In this document: in pieces, positions 17,719-27,097 of the stretch
Numbering within the stretch: position 1 is the stretch's first letter
Layout: the number at the start of each line of letters is the position of its first letter
From: Nemorincola caseinilytica
GTDB lineage: Bacteria; Bacteroidota; Bacteroidia; Chitinophagales; Chitinophagaceae
Assembly (NCBI RefSeq): GCF_039540515.1
Contig: NZ_BAABFA010000014.1
Span: 77,267-141,266 of the forward strand
Length of the DNA: 64,000 nucleotides
Reading direction: 5' to 3'
Program-made: the position numbers and the translations under genes
Notes under the pieces: generated by a model
What the model was told of the DNA's origin: nothing
What the model saw: only the letters and a program-made list of their open reading frames with translations
Database searches by the model: none

Positions 17719-18948
17719 ATGGCAAAAAAGAATAAGAAGGAAGCAAATGTTCCAAATTTGAGATTTCCGGAGTTTGCGGGTAAGCAAAATTTTAAAAAAC
17801 ACCTTTTCAAAGATATTTTCGTTTTTTCCACAGGAAAGAACATAAAACAAAGTGAAGCATCTTCCGAATTCGAAATACCCTGTGTGAGATACGGGGAGTT
17901 ATACCATATGTATGGTGAAATTATTACGGAGGTTATTAATAAAACTAACCTTAATAGATCAGAGTTGTTATTCAGTGAAGGTGATGAAATTTTGATTCCA
18001 TCGGCAGGTGAAGACCCTACAGATATTGGTTCAGCTTCAGCGTTGACAGTTAAAGACGTAGCAATCGGCAGAACAATTAACGTTCTGAAGCCAGCAAAGG
18101 CTAATATTTATTCTCAACTATATGTAGCATACTACATCAATCATAGATTAAAGAAAACAATTTCTTCCTTAGCAAAGGGAGTAAGTATCAGTAATGTGTA
18201 CAATTCCGATTTGAAAACACTAGAAATAATTTTGCCAACCCTTGATGAACAAAATAAGATAGTTGTTTTTTTATCAATATTAGACAAAAGAATAGAAACC
18301 CAAAACAAAATAATTGAGGATTTGAAGTTGTTAATCAGCGGGACAATCTCTACGATTGAAAAACATGCAAAAACTAGCTCCAACTGGAGAAAGGCATTTT
18401 TGCATGAGGTGCTTTTAGAGCGAACCGAAAAGAATAAAGAAAATTATCCTGTACATTCTGTGTCGGTTAGTGTCGGAGTTGTCAATCAAATTGAATATCT
18501 GGGAAGATCATTTGCAGCAAAAAATACGAGCAATTATAATGTTGTACACGAAGGAGATATAGTGTATACCAAAAGTCCAACCGGTGAATTTCCGTATGGT
18601 ATAATCAAGCAGAGTTTTGTTCCGGACAAAGTATCTGTTTCTCCTCTTTATGGCGTATATAAACCTATAAATCGCTGGATAGGTAACATACTCCACTACT
18701 ACTTTCTAAATCCAATAAATGCAAACAACTACCTACATAGCTTGGTCCAGAAAGGTGCTAAGAACACAATCAATATCAGTAATCAAGGATTTTTAATGAA
18801 ACAATTGTACTTGCCTATTAATGAAACTGACTGTAGAAAAACGGCTGAGTTGCTTAATGTAATAACCCAAAAGCTAACTATTGAAAAAATGATTTTAGAT
18901 AAATACAATGCTCAGAAAATATATATACTAAAAGAACTTTTCATTTAG
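17719..18948 (+). CDS. hsdS: Type I specificity subunit HsdS, expressed allele
   Basis: The 409-residue specificity subunit has two target recognition domains. TRD1 (about residues 14-190) begins VPNLRFPEF; a central helix follows at LDKRIETQNKIIEDLKLL (about 188-205); TRD2 follows, with a C-terminal helix ending YILKELFI. It has a proper ATG and N-terminal leader (MAKKNKKEA) and lies 47 bases after hsdM, so this is the expressed copy. Inverted repeats matching the silent copy fall at codons 11-17 (17749-17768) and in the central helix (18292-18318), both in reading phase, so exchange by inversion yields intact hybrid proteins. Its TAG stop is followed in frame by a silent TRD2 cassette. Confidence 0.92.
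   Translation: MAKKNKKEANVPNLRFPEFAGKQNFKKHLFKDIFVFSTGKNIKQSEASSEFEIPCVRYGELYHMYGEIITEVINKTNLNRSELLFSEGDEILIPSAGEDPTDIGSASALTVKDVAIGRTINVLKPAKANIYSQLYVAYYINHRLKKTISSLAKGVSISNVYNSDLKTLEIILPTLDEQNKIVVFLSILDKRIETQNKIIEDLKLLISGTISTIEKHAKTSSNWRKAFLHEVLLERTEKNKENYPVHSVSVSVGVVNQIEYLGRSFAAKNTSNYNVVHEGDIVYTKSPTGEFPYGIIKQSFVPDKVSVSPLYGVYKPINRWIGNILHYYFLNPINANNYLHSLVQKGAKNTINISNQGFLMKQLYLPINETDCRKTAELLNVITQKLTIEKMILDKYNAQKIYILKELFI
17749..17768 (+). repeat. 5' inverted repeat of the hsdS inversion system, left copy
   Basis: Twenty bases encoding VPNLRFP at the start of the expressed hsdS are repeated exactly, in reverse complement, at 20706-20725 at the start of the silent hsdS. The repeat starts on a codon boundary in both genes (gtt cca aat), so inversion keeps the frame. 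Confidence 0.9.
18292..18318 (+). repeat. Central inverted repeat of the hsdS inversion system, left copy
   Basis: Twenty-seven bases encoding the central helix segment IETQNKIIE are repeated exactly, in reverse complement, at 20171-20197 in the silent hsdS. Recombination here exchanges TRD2, or, combined with the 5' repeat, TRD1 alone. Confidence 0.9.
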
Positions 18949-19545
18949 GATTACGAGTCGTTAATTAAAGCACTTAATGAAAATCTTTTTGGGGAAAAAC
19001 TTCGGTTTAAAAATGAAGATGGGAACGATTTTCCTGATTGGGAGGAGAAAGAATTAGACGACTTGTTGGATTACGAGCAACCAACAAAATATTTAGTAAA
19101 TAGTATTGAATATGATGATGATTATGTTACACCCGTTTTAACCGCGGGTAAGACATTTATTTTAGGATATACAAATGAAACTCATGGCATATTTTCTTGT
19201 GGCTTGCCTGTGATAATATTTGATGACTTCACAACGGACATAAAATTTGTGAACTTTCCCTTCAAAGCCAAATCATCAGCAATGAAAATATTACTGCCTA
19301 AGAAAGGTGTAAATATTTACTACGTTTTTGAGGCCATGAAATCAATCAATTATATTATTGGAGGTCATGAGAGACACTGGATAAGCAAATATTCAAAAAT
19401 TGAAATTCCCGTACCTTCCATTGAAGAACAAACTAAAATTGCCAGCTTCCTATCTGTTATTTCCGAGAAAATTGAAAACGAAAGGATAATTCTGAAAAAA
19501 TACCTGAGTCAAAAAAAGTATCTTTTAGCAAGCCTTTTTATATAA
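18949..19545 (+). pseudogene. Silent half-hsdS cassette (third TRD2), tandem to hsdS
   Basis: Directly after the hsdS TAG stop, the same reading frame stays open for 198 codons: DYESLIKALNENLFGEKLRF, then the inter-domain signature NEDGNDFPDWEEKELDD, a recognition domain, and the C-terminal helix VPSIEEQTKIASFLS ... YLLASLFI. There is no ATG at its beginning and it lacks TRD1. Its first bases (AGGATTnnnAGTnGTTAAT, 18947-18965) repeat the hsdS central region at 18317-18335, the position where a TRD2 would join. It is thus a stored TRD2 module that becomes expressed only by recombination. Confidence 0.85.
19414..19433 (+). repeat. 3' inverted repeat between silent hsdS cassettes, left copy
   Basis: Twenty bases encoding the PSIEEQT segment near the C-terminus of the tandem silent cassette occur in exact reverse complement at 19650-19669 in the inverted silent hsdS. 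They could permit exchange of 3' ends between the two silent copies. Confidence 0.8.
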
Positions 19546-19546
19546 A
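19537..19546. repeat. Palindrome shared by two converging hsdS stop codons
   Basis: TTTATATAAA is a perfect 10-base palindrome. The plus-strand silent cassette ends Phe-Ile-stop in it (stop 19543-19545) and the minus-strand silent hsdS ends Phe-Ile-stop in it too (stop 19538-19540), so the two genes share an 8-base overlap at their 3' ends. Confidence 0.8.
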
Positions 19547-19649
19547 CATAGTTTGCAACAAATAGTATTTCTGATTTTCGTACCTCGCTAATACGTTTCT
19601 TTCTGTTTCAATTTTCCTTTCGATAAAGGATAGGAAATTTGTAATTTTT

Positions 19650-19669
19650 GTTTGTTCTTCAATGGAAGG
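19650..19669 (-). repeat. 3' inverted repeat between silent hsdS cassettes, right copy
   Basis: Exact reverse complement of 19414-19433; encodes PSIEEQT near the C-terminus of the inverted silent hsdS. Confidence 0.8.
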
Positions 19670-20170
19670 CGTTGGTAGAGTTACTTCCGAAAAATATTTA
19701 AAGCTTATCATTTTGCCGTCCCTGATGCCTTCAAGATTTCTTGTCAGCCGTTTTATATAGCCGGTCGTTTTAAAATACAGTCTGAAGAAATTAGGGTTAA
19801 CTTCTCTTATCGGGCGCAATACTATATAAGCCGGGCTGCAAATCCCTTCATAATTAGAAAATTCAATACCTCCTTGAAACGACCTCAAACTAATAATGAA
19901 ATCTCCCTTTTGCACAACTTTATAGCTTTCAATACTTTTATCACTGACAGAAATATTATAGTCAATCATGTGTCTGGGTATTGCCCCATGTTCCTGAGTA
20001 ATAGCTAAAATAGGAAGATCTGAATTATGATTTTTATCTGAAACATTCTCGAAAAGCGTATTTCCCAATTTCCAATTCCAATCTGCAAAGTCGTTACCAT
20101 CGTCATCTTTAAACTGCAAACGTCTATTGAAAACGTTAACCTTAAATGCTTTACTAAGAGATTCTAATTT

Positions 20171-20197
20171 CTCAATTATTTTGTTTTGGGTTTCTAT
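20171..20197 (-). repeat. Central inverted repeat of the hsdS inversion system, right copy
   Basis: Exact 27-base reverse complement of 18292-18318; encodes the central helix IETQNKIIE of the silent hsdS. Confidence 0.9.
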
Positions 20198-20705
20198 ACG
20201 TTCATCAATCAAAGTTAAAAAGGCCGCTATCTTTTTCTGCTCAGGCAAAGTCGGGAATTTTACCCTGATGCCCTTAATTATAGTTCCACTTAAATTCTGT
20301 TGGCCACCTTGATTACTCAATTCTCTTATTTCCTCATATCGTTTAGAAAGGTTTTGAAATAGGAATAGAGAATCTATATAATTGCTATTCGGTATTATTG
20401 ATGCGCAAGCTTGATTGGTACTGGCTTCTATACCAAGAACTGCAACTTTACCCCGTGTTTTTCCTTGACCATACATTGCCATCAGTAATGATCCCTTCGG
20501 AAATAATTTCGCTGACGATTTTTTTAACCCCTCTTCTGTAATCCTTTCGTCTGTATAATGAATAATATTAAAATCAATTAAAGACGTTGAGACCCAAGGA
20601 ATATTTCCATTCCAATAGGATGCATTTGTGCGACTAGGTGTACCACCAGAAGAAATTTCAGCCATATTTTCAATTGCTTTTTCCTTCCACTTGTCCTTAA
20701 ACCCG

Positions 20706-20725
20706 GGAAATCTCAAATTTGGAAC
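20706..20725 (-). repeat. 5' inverted repeat of the hsdS inversion system, right copy
   Basis: Exact 20-base reverse complement of 17749-17768. It lies 64 bases upstream of the tyrosine recombinase start, marking the outer edge of the invertible segment. Confidence 0.9.
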
Positions 20726-20789
20726 CTTAATAATTGCCCTTCCCTAAGGATTGCTGAGTTCTTTTGGGTTCATTCTAAAAAAAACAATT

Positions 20790-21716
20790 ATGAACACACA
20801 AAAGACAATTGAAGAGATCATCACACTCTGGAAAAAAGAAAAAACTAACTATGTCAAAAGGTCGAGTATGTCGGCATATTCTCTACTGCTTAAAAACCAT
20901 ATTGCACCGGCATTCGGTAATAACATGGCAATTGAGGAGACGGAAGTCCAGGCATTTGTCAATCGGAAATTGGAGCAGGGAATAAGTCAGAAAACAATAA
21001 AGGATATGCTTATTGTACTAAAAATGGTGCTCAAGTTTGGAGTAAAGAACAATTGGCTTTCAAAGTGCCAGTTCGACATTCAGTTCCCAACAGACCATAC
21101 AAAACAAGGCATTGAGGTGCTAAGTAAAGCGCAGCATAGGAAAATGATGCAGCACATAGAGCAGCATTTTACTTTCAGGAATTTGGGTGTTTATCTGTGT
21201 CTTTGTACCGGTATGCGGATCGGCGAGGTGTGCGCTTTGACATGGGACGATATAGACGTGGAAAATGGCACCATACACATAAGACGCACATTGCAGCGCA
21301 TTTACAGCCTCAATGATACAGGCAATAAAACCGAAGTGATAATCGACTCGCCTAAAACCAAAAATTCTGCCAGGGAAGTACCCATGAACAGAGATCTCAT
21401 AAAAATGCTAAAACCGATCAAAAAAATAGTGAATGGTGCTTTTTTTGTTCTGACAAACGAGCTTAAGCCTACAGAGCCGAGAACCTATAGAGTGTACTAC
21501 CAGAAAATGATCGTTGACCTTGGTTTACCCCGAATCAAATTCCATGGATTGAGACATAGTTTTGCCACCCGATGTATTGAGAGCAAATGTGACTATAAGA
21601 CAGTAAGCGTGCTGTTAGGGCATTCCAATATTAGTACAACGCTGAACCTGTACGTGCATCCTAATCTGGAACAAAAGAAAAAGGCTATAGATCAGATGTT
21701 TAAGGGGCTAAAATAG
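20790..21716 (+). CDS. Tyrosine recombinase, probable hsdS invertase
   Basis: The 308-residue protein has an N-terminal SAM-like DNA-binding domain (residues about 1-95) and a catalytic domain with all expected residues: Arg in TGMRIGEVCALTW, His-x-x-Arg in HGLRHSFATR, His in LLGHSNISTT and the nucleophile Tyr in LNLYVHP. I chose ATG 20790 (MNTQKTIEEI) over an ATG 13 codons upstream because phage-type integrases start close to the SAM-like helix. It sits between the silent hsdS and hsdR, directly outside the inverted repeat. That is the place of the invertases in phase-variable type I loci of Bacteroidota, so hsdS inversion is the likely job rather than island integration. Confidence 0.88.
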   Translation: MNTQKTIEEIITLWKKEKTNYVKRSSMSAYSLLLKNHIAPAFGNNMAIEETEVQAFVNRKLEQGISQKTIKDMLIVLKMVLKFGVKNNWLSKCQFDIQFPTDHTKQGIEVLSKAQHRKMMQHIEQHFTFRNLGVYLCLCTGMRIGEVCALTWDDIDVENGTIHIRRTLQRIYSLNDTGNKTEVIIDSPKTKNSAREVPMNRDLIKMLKPIKKIVNGAFFVLTNELKPTEPRTYRVYYQKMIVDLGLPRIKFHGLRHSFATRCIESKCDYKTVSVLLGHSNISTTLNLYVHPNLEQKKKAIDQMFKGLK

Positions 21717-21765
21717 CTGTGCGTCACATGTCTTTAGGAATAATATTATTACTTTTAGACCTCCT

Positions 21766-24675
21766 ATGGCGAAACAACCCGAACTCATACTTGAAGAACA
21801 ATTGGTAGGTCAACTGCAGAAGTTGGGCTACCAATTAGTATTGATAAAAGACGAGAAAGAACTGATCTCGAATCTAAAAAGTCAGTTAGAAAAACATAAT
21901 AATATCAGGTTCAGCACAGCCGAATTTGACCGTGTACTCAACATTTTGAATAAAGGTTCTGTTTTTGAAAAGGCAAAAACACTTCGGGAGCGGCAACATG
22001 TTTTAAAAGACAATGGCGATAACCTGTATTTTGAATTTATCAATACCGAACACTGGTGTCAGAATCAATTTCAGGTGACACATCAGGTAACAATGGATGG
22101 TACTTACAAGAACCGTTACGATGTTACTTTACTTATTAATGGGCTGCCATCAGTTCAGATAGAATTGAAACGTCGGGGGCTGGAGTTGAAAGAAGCATTC
22201 AACCAAATCAACCGTTATCAGCGACATTCATTCGGAGCCAACTCTGCACTGTTTCAGTATATTCAGATATTTATCATCAGCAATGGCGTGAATACGAAAT
22301 TTTACGCCAACAATAGAAATCAGTCATTCAAACAGACATTCTACTGGACTGACAAAGAGAATAAACGCCTCACAAATATTCTCAACGGATTTACCAGCGA
22401 CTTCCTGGAGCCTTGTCACATTAGCAAGATGATATGCAAGTATATCGTGCTTAATGAAAGTAGTAAGGTGCTTATGGTGCTGCGCCCATATCAATACTAT
22501 GCAGTTGAAGCCCTGATAGATCGAGTGAAAAATAGTAATAAGAACGGATACATCTGGCATACCACAGGTTCCGGCAAAACACTCACGTCGTTCAAGGCCA
22601 GCCAGATATTAATGAACCTGCCGGAGGTTCACAAAGTTGTATTCGTTGTCGACAGAAAGGATCTGGATTACCAGACTACAAAGGAATTCAACAGTTTTAG
22701 CGAAGGGTGCATTGATGGTACGGATAACACCAGCAACCTTGTTAAGCAGTTTTTAGGCACTTACAAAGACAAGAAGGGAGAGGCAAAGAACACAAAACTC
22801 ATAGTTACTACCATTCAGAAATTGAATACCGCCATCAGCAAGCTGAAGTACGAGAGTAAAATGGCTGAATTAAAAGATAAGCGTATTGTGTTCATTTTCG
22901 ACGAATGTCATCGTTCGCAGTTCGGTGAAACGCACAATAGGATAAAATCCTTCTTTAACGACATACAGATGTTTGGCTTTACCGGCACTCCCATTTTCAA
23001 AGACAATGCCGTAAAAAATGACCTTGGTAAACGGACGACGAAAGAACTGTTTGGCGAGTGCTTGCATAAATACGTTATTACCGATGCTATAAGGGATGAA
23101 AACGTCTTAAAGTTCTCGGTTGAATATGTTGGCAGGTATAAGCGTAAAGACAGCGCAACTGAGATAGATATTGAGGTAGAGGATATTGACACGAAAGAGC
23201 TAATGGAGTCGCCCAAGCGATTGGAAATGATCACCGACTATATCATTGCCAACCACAACCGGAAAACTCATTCCAAAGAATATAGTGCAATGTTCTGCGT
23301 GAGTAGCGTGGAAACGTTGATAAAATACTACGATCTGTTTCAACGGAAAAAAGTAGAAGGAAAACATGACCTTAGGGTAGCTACAATTTTTAGTTACGTG
23401 TCAAACGAAGATGATGCAGATGCAAATGGATTGCTGTCGGAGGAACTGTCAGTTGTTGAAGAGCCCAGAGCACTATACGGCTTGGCCGCCCACAGCAGGG
23501 AAAAACTAGATGAGTATATCGGCCATTACAATGTAATGTATGGCACAAAATTTTCCACCAAGGACAGTGAGACATTTTACAACTACTACAACGACATTTC
23601 CAAGAAGCTTAAGGAAAGGGAAAGGTCTCCTGAAAATCAGGATAATCGTATCGATATACTGCTGGTAGTGAATATGTTTCTAACCGGCTTTGATGCTAAA
23701 AAAGTGAGTACTCTTTATGTGGACAAGAACTTAAAGCATCACGGACTAATACAGGCTTATTCGCGTACGAATAGGATTCTAGACGAAAAGAAGAGTCAGG
23801 GTAATATTGTAGTGTTCCGAAATCTGAAAAATGTTACTGATGATGCGATAACCTTATTCAGCAACAAGGATGCTATTGAGGTTATTATAATGAAGCCGTA
23901 TGAAGAATATGCAAAAAAGTTCAACGATGCCTTTATAGAACTTCTGAAAATTACTCCAACCGTTAATAGCGTAAATGACTTGAAAACCGAGGAGGATGAG
24001 CTGGCTTTTATTAAGGCGTTTAGGGAGCAAATGCGTATAAAGAACATCCTTACGGCTTTTTCAGATTTTAAATGGGAAGACCTTGCAATGAGTGAGCAGC
24101 TTTTCGAAGACTATAAAAGCAAATACCTTGATCTGTGGCAGAAGGTTAAAGGCGACAACCAAAAAGAAAAAGTGTCAATTTTAGACGATGTAGATTTTGA
24201 ACTTGAGTTAATTCACCGGGATGAGATCAATGTTACGTACATCATACAGCTATTAATCAAACTGAAATCGAAGGTTCAGAGTGATGTAAGTCAGACGGAG
24301 AAAGAGATATTTAACTTACTTAACACGGAGGCTAATCTCAGAAGTAAAAGAGAGCTTATTGAAAAGTTTATTAAGGAAAATCTTCCTGTTATTGATGATA
24401 ATGAAGCAATACCGCAGGAGTTTGAGAAGTTCTGGAATATTGAGCAGCAAAAAGCATTTAATCAGTTAATACAGGAAGAAAACCTAAATCCTGAACGAAC
24501 TGAAAAAACCATAGAAGACTACCTATTTGCAGAGCGAGAACCACTTAGAGATGAGGTCCTTGACCTTATTGACGGCGACAAACCGACCTTGCTTCAACGT
24601 AAAAAGATAGGCGACCGGATTCTAGCCAAAATTGTTGCGTTCGTTGATACGTTTGTGAATGGTATAGTTTCCTAA
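21766..24675 (+). CDS. hsdR: Type I restriction endonuclease subunit HsdR
   Basis: The 969-residue motor and nuclease subunit has an N-terminal PD-(D/E)xK nuclease domain (RYDVTLLINGLPSVQIELKRR, residues about 115-140), Walker A HTTGSGKTLTSFKA near 265, the DEAD-like Walker B FIFDECHRSQFG near 377, GFTGTPIF, and a C-terminal helicase lobe with LLVVNMFLTGFDAKKV and QAYSRTNRI. The C-terminal helical region that binds the methylase core follows. All motifs and the length are normal, so the system should be able to cut DNA. It follows the recombinase gene by 49 bases on the same strand. Confidence 0.95.
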   Translation: MAKQPELILEEQLVGQLQKLGYQLVLIKDEKELISNLKSQLEKHNNIRFSTAEFDRVLNILNKGSVFEKAKTLRERQHVLKDNGDNLYFEFINTEHWCQNQFQVTHQVTMDGTYKNRYDVTLLINGLPSVQIELKRRGLELKEAFNQINRYQRHSFGANSALFQYIQIFIISNGVNTKFYANNRNQSFKQTFYWTDKENKRLTNILNGFTSDFLEPCHISKMICKYIVLNESSKVLMVLRPYQYYAVEALIDRVKNSNKNGYIWHTTGSGKTLTSFKASQILMNLPEVHKVVFVVDRKDLDYQTTKEFNSFSEGCIDGTDNTSNLVKQFLGTYKDKKGEAKNTKLIVTTIQKLNTAISKLKYESKMAELKDKRIVFIFDECHRSQFGETHNRIKSFFNDIQMFGFTGTPIFKDNAVKNDLGKRTTKELFGECLHKYVITDAIRDENVLKFSVEYVGRYKRKDSATEIDIEVEDIDTKELMESPKRLEMITDYIIANHNRKTHSKEYSAMFCVSSVETLIKYYDLFQRKKVEGKHDLRVATIFSYVSNEDDADANGLLSEELSVVEEPRALYGLAAHSREKLDEYIGHYNVMYGTKFSTKDSETFYNYYNDISKKLKERERSPENQDNRIDILLVVNMFLTGFDAKKVSTLYVDKNLKHHGLIQAYSRTNRILDEKKSQGNIVVFRNLKNVTDDAITLFSNKDAIEVIIMKPYEEYAKKFNDAFIELLKITPTVNSVNDLKTEEDELAFIKAFREQMRIKNILTAFSDFKWEDLAMSEQLFEDYKSKYLDLWQKVKGDNQKEKVSILDDVDFELELIHRDEINVTYIIQLLIKLKSKVQSDVSQTEKEIFNLLNTEANLRSKRELIEKFIKENLPVIDDNEAIPQEFEKFWNIEQQKAFNQLIQEENLNPERTEKTIEDYLFAEREPLRDEVLDLIDGDKPTLLQRKKIGDRILAKIVAFVDTFVNGIVS

Positions 24676-24709
24676 AACCTAAATTTTGAATCTCTAGAGA
24701 TCATTTAGA

Positions 24710-27097
24710 ATGTCAGATATAGACTACACCCGCATTACCAGACAACACATCCTCGATGCGATCAAAAAAATTAAGGATGAAAATATAGTCCTTAAACCTT
24801 CGACGACGTATGAAGTACTAATCGATGATGTCCCTTATCCGCCGAAGGAAGTAATGAGGTATGCTAACCTGTTAGCAAATGGCACAAAAGAATGGCCCTA
24901 CAGCGGGGGAGACCCGACCAATAATTTTCTGAGAAAATACGACTTTTTGGTTTTGCCAAAAGGCGAAACAAAGACACCAGCCGTGCCAGAAATTCCGCTG
25001 ACGGGCCGTGTCTGGAAGCTCGGCACCAAATGGGGCAAGGGTGCGCCTGATTTTTACGATTTGGTTAAAACAAACTCAATTGTAATAGGCGTCAATGGCA
25101 AACATAGACCCGGCGATCTCGTCATTATCACGACAGGGCATACTGTTTATGCCATTATGAAAGTCATTGAACAGCCCCGGCGCGTAACTGAATTGCCCGA
25201 ATGGCAAGATGAGTTTGAAGATTACGAGATTGAATTTGAAGATTTTGTCAATGTCGCCAAAGGCGAATGGTACGAACTGGAACCCGATGACATCTTTAGT
25301 TATGAGCTTGTTCAGGGCATTTGCGAAGTGCAACAAAAAGCAATAAAGGACAAGGCGATTGGCCTCTGGAACGATAGATTTGCAAACTACTGGATATTTC
25401 AGGGCAATCCGGTTGAATACGATCTTGAACGGGCAATGAAAGAACAGGTCATGACAAACTGGACCGTCTCCGCCCACAAAGACAAAATCAAGACAGGCGA
25501 CAAGGTCATACTATGGATGACGGGGAAAAAGGCAGGTTGTTATGTCCTTGCCCGTGTGACCTCACCGCCTGCCATGTGGGATAAAGCCCCCGATGATTAT
25601 CTATGGAAGAGTGCGGCCAACGGGCCGTCGATGAAAGCGGGACTTCAACCTATATACGACCTGACGACCCGGCCAATTCTCTGGGAAAACATAAAGGACA
25701 TGCCCGACCTTAAAGACATGAACGTAGGCAATCGAGGCACCAACTTCACGGCCACAAAAAAACAATATAAAGCATTACTTAGTCTCATTGACAATAAATC
25801 GAAGCCAATGGCAACGCAAATTGATTTGTTCTTAAATACAATTCTTTACGGTCCTCCCGGCACGGGCAAGACCTATAAGCTGAATGATTACAAGGTAAGG
25901 TATTTTACCGACCAGGGCGTAACCCAATCGCCACAAGAACTGCTTCGTCAAAAAGTGTCTGATTATTCGTTGTGGGAAATCATTGCTGCAGTTGTCGGAA
26001 CGGCAAGGGAGCCATTGTCTGTTAAAGATATTGTTGAGCACGCTTTGGTAAAAGCAAAAGTAAATCCAAATAACAAGACGAAGCCCAACAATCTCGCATG
26101 GAACGAGCTTCAGTCCTATGCGGATGACCAGTCAACCCAAACGCATGTCAAGTATCGGAGGCAAAACCAGATATTTCACAAGGCAGAAGGAAGCAAATGG
26201 GAAATCATTGCCGACAAGAAAGATGATCTTGCCGATATTCTCGGGCAGGAACTTTTGGATCTCGCGTCCAATCCGGCTGTAACGCCCCCGACTGCGGTAG
26301 TTGCGAAGACGAGATATAATTTCATCACTTTTCACCAGAAATACAGCTACGAAGATTTTATAGAAGGCATTAAGCCATTGCTTGCTAACAGCAGACTTGG
26401 AGAACTAGGCAGCGACCTGCAATTTGAACTGAAAAAAGGCATTTTCTACAATAGTTGCCTTGAGGCTTTGAAGCTTGTCGGCTATGCGTCATTCGAAGAC
26501 TGCTACAATGACAGCGACGCAAAACGATACGCCAAGTTTGAAGACGCAAGAAATGCGCCTGACAAGCAGTTTGCCTTGTTCATCGATGAGATAAACAGGG
26601 CGAATATTTCTGCGGTATTCGGCGAGTTGATAACCCTGCTAGAGGAGGACAAGAGAATCGGGGCAGATAACGAAATGTGGATTGAGCTCCCGTATTCAAA
26701 CCAAAAATTCTGCGTGCCATCAAATCTTTATATCATTGGCACCATGAACACGGCAGACCGCTCTATTGCGCTTTTGGATATCGCCCTGCGGAGGCGTTTT
26801 GAATTCAAGGCTCTCTATCCTGAATATACAGGCGGTGCGTGGTGGGCGACTGTACTGGAAAAGTTGAACGGTGCAATTTATAACTGGCGGAAAAATCCCG
26901 ACTTCTTTATCGGCCATGCTTTCTTTATCAACAGCCAGGAGGGAGATCAGACGCGGATTTTAAACGCCAAGATTATTCCTCTAATATACGAATACTGTCA
27001 GAACAACGCAGATACCGTGAAGAAGATTTTGACGGAAGCAGGCATTGTGACAAAGGTAACAGACATAAAGGATAATTTTCAAGTCATTGCGGAATGA
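24710..27097 (+). CDS. mcrB: McrB-type AAA+ GTPase with stacked N-terminal reader domains (type IV restriction)
   Basis: The 795-residue protein is the motor of a methylation-dependent McrBC system. The C-terminal AAA+ module has Walker A LYGPPGTGKTYKLND near residue 378, Walker B FALFIDEINRANIS near 620 and the McrB signature GTMNTADRSIALLDIALRR near 677. The N-terminal half is unusual in holding several modules: a helical ScoMcrA_N-like domain (ITRQHILDAIKKI ... VPYPPKEVMRYANLL), a beta-rich PUA-like piece (VWKLGTKWGKGAPDFYDLVK), and an EVE-like modified-base reader (NYWIFQGNPVEYDLERAMKE ... KTGDKVILWMTG). The stop overlaps the mcrC start by four bases. Confidence 0.9.
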   Translation: MSDIDYTRITRQHILDAIKKIKDENIVLKPSTTYEVLIDDVPYPPKEVMRYANLLANGTKEWPYSGGDPTNNFLRKYDFLVLPKGETKTPAVPEIPLTGRVWKLGTKWGKGAPDFYDLVKTNSIVIGVNGKHRPGDLVIITTGHTVYAIMKVIEQPRRVTELPEWQDEFEDYEIEFEDFVNVAKGEWYELEPDDIFSYELVQGICEVQQKAIKDKAIGLWNDRFANYWIFQGNPVEYDLERAMKEQVMTNWTVSAHKDKIKTGDKVILWMTGKKAGCYVLARVTSPPAMWDKAPDDYLWKSAANGPSMKAGLQPIYDLTTRPILWENIKDMPDLKDMNVGNRGTNFTATKKQYKALLSLIDNKSKPMATQIDLFLNTILYGPPGTGKTYKLNDYKVRYFTDQGVTQSPQELLRQKVSDYSLWEIIAAVVGTAREPLSVKDIVEHALVKAKVNPNNKTKPNNLAWNELQSYADDQSTQTHVKYRRQNQIFHKAEGSKWEIIADKKDDLADILGQELLDLASNPAVTPPTAVVAKTRYNFITFHQKYSYEDFIEGIKPLLANSRLGELGSDLQFELKKGIFYNSCLEALKLVGYASFEDCYNDSDAKRYAKFEDARNAPDKQFALFIDEINRANISAVFGELITLLEEDKRIGADNEMWIELPYSNQKFCVPSNLYIIGTMNTADRSIALLDIALRRRFEFKALYPEYTGGAWWATVLEKLNGAIYNWRKNPDFFIGHAFFINSQEGDQTRILNAKIIPLIYEYCQNNADTVKKILTEAGIVTKVTDIKDNFQVIAE

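Larger units (their letters stand above)
19538..20725 (-). pseudogene. hsdS: Inverted silent hsdS allele (both TRDs, no start codon)
   Basis: On the minus strand, about 395 codons encode a full HsdS body: VPNLRFPGFKDKWKEKAI, TRD1, central helix IDERIETQNKIIEKLESL, signature KDDDGNDFADWNWK, TRD2 and C-terminal helix ending YLLQTMFI. Reading upstream from the 5' repeat, the frame hits a TAG eight codons before VPN and offers no ATG, GTG or TTG before the repeat itself, so it is not translated as placed. Inversion between the 5' repeats would put it behind the expressed ATG and leader. It is a store of alternative recognition domains for the type I system. Confidence 0.88.

Noticed and set aside
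20790..21716. Tyrosine recombinase as the island integrase
   Set aside because: It lies inside the type I locus next to the hsdS inverted repeats, not at either island end, and the broken serine recombinase sits at the tRNA. Invertase is the better reading.
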